Assembly (NCBI RefSeq): GCF_025151535.1
Contig: NZ_CP102288.1
Coordinates: 1,369,501 to 1,433,500 of the forward strand
DNA length: 64,000 nt
From: Segatella copri DSM 18205
GTDB taxonomy: Bacteria; Bacteroidota; Bacteroidia; Bacteroidales; Bacteroidaceae
Reading direction: 5' to 3'
Shown: positions 60,910 to 64,000 of the stretch, piece after piece
Layout: every line of letters begins with the position of its first letter
How positions within the stretch are numbered: position 1 is the first letter of the stretch
Position numbers and translations under genes: made by a program
Notes under the pieces: model-generated
Seen by the model: only the letters and a program-made list of their open reading frames with translations
What the model was told of the DNA's origin: nothing
The model's database searches: none

Positions 60910-62364
60910 GCCCACTTTAAAAAGGAGCATATTTTGATTCCAGTCTGACCAGTGTGGTCATTCTGAGTGAAACATAGCAATCGGCTCCGCTGGTGAATAT
61001 CTGTCGAGAAATCGCTTTGAAAGAGCCGAAAGCTTCTCTGATAGGCCCGAAAAGGGCAAATATCGATCTTTGAAATGTTGAAATCTGGAATATTACCATC
61101 CTTCGGAGGTTCATCCACATACATCTGCTATATGCATGCATACGATGTTTGAGCAAGCCCCTGTATCGGGTCTTGCCATTACGTGTATGAAAACTGTATT
61201 GGAACATGGCAGCTTCAACGTTATTTCGTTTATGCTGCTCCTCCAAAGGAAGGCTTTCTATCTGCTTCCTTAGCTGATAGGCTTTAATGTCTTTGTCTTC
61301 AAAGTAACGCCAACCGGTTTTGTTGTTCCATGGGATTCTCCAACGTTTTCTGGAGCCCTGCTTTGTGACAGCTTTGACGGCCTCATAGGTGTTGCCAGTA
61401 GCAATCTCCCTGATGGTAAGACCATCCTCGTCATGTGGTATCAGTTCCCATCTGCATCCACCTTGCATCTTGCCAGTCTTGAGCTGCATGGCATTGTGGT
61501 TCTTTGCAAACTCTCGATTGTCTGGACTTTGATAGGCACCATCTGCATACAGGTCTTCAATCGTAGAATCCGTGACACGTTCACTGTTTTCCACAGCCTC
61601 CTGAAGGAAATGGCAGTCTGCAAATACTGCAGTTTCAACCTGAACGGAAGTGATGATGTTAGGCTTGCCTTCCTCTACAGTCTCTGTGATGTTGGTCACA
61701 TAGCCTTGCACCTTCTGGTCGTTCTTGGCACGATAGGTTGCATCAGGATCGTTAGGATTCTGAAGACTGTCTGCCTTTACCTTCTTGAGAAGGTGTACAT
61801 GCTTGCCAGCAAGCTGCTCAAAGCAGAGCTGCATCAGGTCAATGCCAGTTCTTTCCTGATATTCGCAGATGCGGCGGCGAAACAGATAATAGGTATCTAT
61901 TGATGGGGTTACATCAGTCAGAAGTTCCATGCCGAGAGCCTTTCTGGTAAGAAGGTCAAACTCGCACTTCTCAAACAGATCCTCGTCGCTGCAACCGAAT
62001 CCCTCCTTCAAGACAGACATAGCCACGAGTATGCGGATGGAAGCATTTGGGCGGCCGCTCTTCTTGCCTTCTGGAAACAATGGCTTGAATATCTCCTCAT
62101 CAATCTTGGTTGTCACGAGGCTATAGAACTGGTTATGCCATGCGTTGGGGTCAGAATACTTCTTTGAAGCACGACTTCCTAACTGCATTGAGGGAGCCGT
62201 GAATATATCTAACTGAGGATTCGGATCTGTCTTTTTAAACATAGTCATTCTTTTAATTGATGGTGTAAAGATACGAAAAATATTCCAGATAACAGCATAA
62301 AGCAGAGATTATTTTCGTGAAATATAAACATTTTAAACAGGCCTTACTTTTTAAAGTGGGCTCA
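60907..62364 (-). mobile_element. IS1182-family element directly after tet(Q)
   Basis: 1458 bp with perfect 18-bp inverted repeats TGAGCCCACTTTAAAAAG (60907-60924 and 62347-62364). Its left end provides the tet(Q) stop codon. No target duplication is obvious, so the right flank may be rearranged. Confidence 0.9.
60917..62248 (-). CDS. IS1182-family transposase
   Basis: 443 residues. Start MTMFKKTDPNPQLDIFTAPS, a helical N-terminal domain (GRPNASIRILVAMSVLKEGF), then the DDE core with KADSLQNPNDPDATYRAKND, DLYADGAYQSPDNREFAKNH, and a late acidic motif EEQHKRNNVEAAMFQYSFHT. The frame is intact and the terminal repeats are present, so it may be active. Confidence 0.93.
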   Translation of the reverse strand: MTMFKKTDPNPQLDIFTAPSMQLGSRASKKYSDPNAWHNQFYSLVTTKIDEEIFKPLFPEGKKSGRPNASIRILVAMSVLKEGFGCSDEDLFEKCEFDLLTRKALGMELLTDVTPSIDTYYLFRRRICEYQERTGIDLMQLCFEQLAGKHVHLLKKVKADSLQNPNDPDATYRAKNDQKVQGYVTNITETVEEGKPNIITSVQVETAVFADCHFLQEAVENSERVTDSTIEDLYADGAYQSPDNREFAKNHNAMQLKTGKMQGGCRWELIPHDEDGLTIREIATGNTYEAVKAVTKQGSRKRWRIPWNNKTGWRYFEDKDIKAYQLRKQIESLPLEEQHKRNNVEAAMFQYSFHTRNGKTRYRGLLKHRMHAYSRCMWMNLRRMVIFQISTFQRSIFALFGPIREAFGSFKAISRQIFTSGADCYVSLRMTTLVRLESKYAPF

Positions 62365-62524
62365 ATAGTTATTCAAGTCTTAAAAAACTCCAAAATTGAC
62401 GAAGAACTACAAGATTTCGGGAGAAAGTTTCGAAAAAAGTTATTTTTGGATGCGACCCAGTCGCCATGTAAGGACGCCTGGGTGATTGCTATTATAACCA
62501 GGGCTTAGAATGCCTAAAAGGTTA
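62365..62524. other. Short intergenic stretch right of the IS1182 element
   Basis: No gene was recognised. A 63-codon frame crossing the IS end (62317-62508) is an artefact of the IS terminal sequence. Confidence 0.4.
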
Positions 62525-62690
62525 TTCAGTATTCAGTATTCAGTTTTTTTCGCGATAGTTACCTTTTTCATGGTTATAAATTGTAAGTAATTATTTTATA
62601 TTATATATATATATTATAATATATATATAATATACTATCTATACAGAGAGTGGTAACAACAGCGAAAAAAACTGAATACTGAATACTGAA
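62525..62690. repeat. Large AT-cored inverted repeat with 29-bp perfect arms
   Basis: The arms 62525-62553 and 62662-62690 are perfectly complementary (29 bp: TTCAGTATTCAGTATTCAG then TTTTTTTCGC). Each arm is a TTCAGTA heptamer array. The 108-bp centre is an almost pure AT run (TATATTATATATATATATTA). It may be a terminator, cruciform or mobile hairpin. Confidence 0.8.
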
Positions 62691-62884
62691 CACGTTTCTG
62701 CAAATAGGTTATCACTCTGTAATATACAGATTTATAACGCTAAACATAGTTTCCTATATCGCAAAACATAGAGATGCACCGCATAAACATAGAGTTTGTT
62801 TTTTAAGCTAACTTTCAAATCGTAAGTTTGCTGAAAATCGCTCCTTATCACATGTCTAAATTTGGTAGATACCGGATTTTATCG

Positions 62885-62892
62885 TATCTTTG
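62885..62892 (+). promoter_or_regulatory. -7 box (TATCTTTG) of the HU-like gene
   Basis: TATCTTTGCACC on the plus strand starts a 173-nt leader with three short hairpins ahead of the HU-like ATG. Confidence 0.7.
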
Positions 62893-63065
62893 CACCAGCA
62901 ATCGAAGGAAACGCCTTAGGTGCCTGAAGGCGGTCTTCTATTAAGACCAACACGGGTCATAAATGATGGCAGGCGCCGGTCATCAATGAAGACCCCGAAA
63001 ACGGCAGGAACGGGGCGTTCTGGGGAGTTGCAAAACAAAGGACTCTAAACATACTACAAACGACT
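62893..63065 (+). promoter_or_regulatory. Structured 5' leader of the HU-like gene
   Basis: Contains GGTCTTCTATTAAGACC (62932-62948) and GGTCATCAATGAAGACC (62978-62994), two hairpins with the same GGTC/GACC stem ends, and a CATAAATG turn between them. The GC content is higher than that of the flanks. It may be a regulatory leader or protein-binding RNA. Confidence 0.45.
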
Positions 63066-63731
63066 ATGATTAATTACAGCATCGTAATGCGTAGCGTGAA
63101 CGCAAATCTTCTGGAAATCAACCAGGCGAAGTCACGCATCAACCAGGCGAAGAAGGAGGGCAAGACCCCTGACCCAAAGGACCTGGAACTTGTGAAGACC
63201 GAGAAGCAGAATGCTTTCGCCATCTCACAGTACACCGACATCATGACCATCGAGAAGTTTGCCAAGCACATCACTTCGCATGGCAGTGTTTATTCGAGAG
63301 CTGACATCAGCGCCATCCTCTACATCGCCGTAGACTGCATGCGTGAGATGTTGCTCGAGGGCAAGAAAATCCGTCTGGGCGACCTTGGTGATTTCTCTAT
63401 CCTTCTCACCTCAAAGGGTGCTGAGGATGCCGACAAGTTCACCGCACAGAACATCACCGGTGTGAAGGTTCAGTGGGAGCCTGGTCAGGAGTTCAAGAAC
63501 CTTCGCGATGACGCCGAGTTCAACCTCGTAGCCAGCCGCAGCGCTCAGGCAGCCGTTATCAAGGCGATTAAGGAGGGTAAGACCAACGTTGACCTCAACG
63601 CGCCAACTACTCCGGATAATACACCAGGCGGTTCTACCCCAGGTGGTTCAAACACCGGTCAGACCGGCAGCGAAGGCCAAGGCTCTGAATCAGGCGGCGG
63701 TACTGGCGATACTGGCGACGGCCTTGAATAG
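63066..63731 (+). CDS. HU-like DNA-binding protein with a Gly/Ser/Thr-rich tail
   Basis: 221 residues. Residues 1-145 have the HU-like arrangement of Bacteroidota mobile modules: SIVMRSVNANLLEINQAKSR, IMTIEKFAKHITSHGSVYSR, ISAILYIAVDCMREMLLEGK and RLGDLGDFSILLTSKGAE (the beta-arm region). The last 45 residues are low-complexity (GGSTPGGSNTGQTGSEGQGS). Proteins of this type are encoded next to smalltalk and amidase genes; the role is not established. A structured leader precedes it. Confidence 0.85.
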   Translation: MINYSIVMRSVNANLLEINQAKSRINQAKKEGKTPDPKDLELVKTEKQNAFAISQYTDIMTIEKFAKHITSHGSVYSRADISAILYIAVDCMREMLLEGKKIRLGDLGDFSILLTSKGAEDADKFTAQNITGVKVQWEPGQEFKNLRDDAEFNLVASRSAQAAVIKAIKEGKTNVDLNAPTTPDNTPGGSTPGGSNTGQTGSEGQGSESGGGTGDTGDGLE

Positions 63732-63829
63732 CCCAAGGATAGACTGGCTAGGGTGCTAGCCCCTAGCCCAGCCTATCCGCCCCACAAAAAATTCAACATT
63801 CAACACTCAACATTCAACATTCAAAAAAA

Positions 63830-63925
63830 ATGAAAGCGAACACTTGGAAAACAATTCTGCAGATAGCCATCAGCATACTGACCGCTATCGCTACTACGCT
63901 CGGAGTAACGAGCTGCATGGGATAA
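63830..63925 (+). CDS. Smalltalk protein (tiny membrane peptide)
   Basis: 31 residues, MKANTWKTILQIAISILTAI then ATTLGVTSCMG. It matches the small 'smalltalk' peptides that follow HU-like genes in Bacteroidales, one membrane helix ending GVTSC. The start codon is preceded by a run of CATTCAA heptamers and A residues. Function unknown. Confidence 0.85.
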   Translation: MKANTWKTILQIAISILTAIATTLGVTSCMG

Positions 63926-63970
63926 AGAACATGGAGTCTAATTTATTATAATAAGCAGACTCAATCATAA

Positions 63971-64000
63971 ATGAAAACGACCGCTCACCTCATACGAGGA
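63971..64000 (+). CDS. Possible start of the next gene (runs off the edge)
   Basis: ATG at 63971 opens a frame MKTTAHLIRG to the window end. In this module an N-acetylmuramoyl-L-alanine amidase usually follows smalltalk, but ten residues cannot prove it. Confidence 0.25.
   Translation, partial: MKTTAHLIRG

Noticed and set aside
60907..62364. Target duplication for the IS1182 element
   Set aside because: Flanking bases (GTCA left, ATAG right) do not match, so no duplication is claimed.
62590..62640. AT-only stretch considered as replication origin
   Set aside because: No DnaA boxes, iterons or replication gene nearby; it is the centre of a perfect inverted repeat.

Overview
The window reads as chromosomal DNA of a gut Bacteroidales bacterium, most likely Prevotella/Segatella (S. 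copri-like). Reasons: many promoters of the Bacteroidota sigma-ABfr type (TAnnTTTG about 20 bp after a TTG-like box), a bifunctional hisB, a lipid-anchored TamA-like protein, STN-domain outer-membrane receptors with ECF sigma/anti-sigma partners, tet(Q), and IS1380-type elements. No rRNA, tRNA or CRISPR array was seen.

Region 1 (1-18.0 kb) is ordinary core genome: a metallo-beta-lactamase-fold hydrolase, a TamA/BamA-type protein next to a PIN-type toxin-antitoxin pair, a TrmH-type RNA methylase, hisB, a phosphate-selective-type porin, an ECF sigma operon, an RprXY-like two-component system with a divergent outer-membrane receptor, an FKBP, a BaiN/YhiN flavoprotein and an alpha/beta hydrolase. 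Region 2 (18.0-35.7 kb) is a plastic outer-membrane receptor locus. It holds an ISL3-type IS with an 8-bp target duplication, two receptors with an ECF sigma that lacks its DNA-binding region 4, and three receptor cassettes with near-identical flanks: one decayed, one intact, one cut by a second ISL3-type IS. Three different small toxin-antitoxin modules lie between them. An intact ECF sigma/FecR-like pair heads the array. Region 3 (35.8-41 kb) is core again: radical SAM protein, pyridoxamine kinase, EamA transporter, a transposase relic, ferritin and an orphan MNT gene.

Region 4 (41.1-64 kb) is a mobile/accessory block. A DUF5675/VirE-DUF3987/BRO-type gene set on the left and an HU-like/'smalltalk' pair on the right look like parts of one Bacteroidales mobile module. 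Between them sits an antibiotic-resistance island built around three IS1380 copies: a cut AbiH gene, chloramphenicol acetyltransferase, a flavin reductase/MBL/wHTH set, gene debris, a chimeric class A beta-lactamase-esterase gene, and tet(Q) whose stop codon is supplied by an IS1182 element. Each IS1380 copy carries an outward TAnnTTTG promoter facing the next cargo gene.

Most notable: IS1380 copy 3 is a sequence mosaic of copies 1 and 2 and sits between two 129-bp copies of the tet(Q) leader, which records recombination between two independent insertions; a beta-lactamase-esterase chimera with all class A motifs; a receptor array with conserved ends and variable barrels; and a dispersed ~165-bp palindromic repeat (three copies), alongside several hairpins with 7-bp periodic arms.
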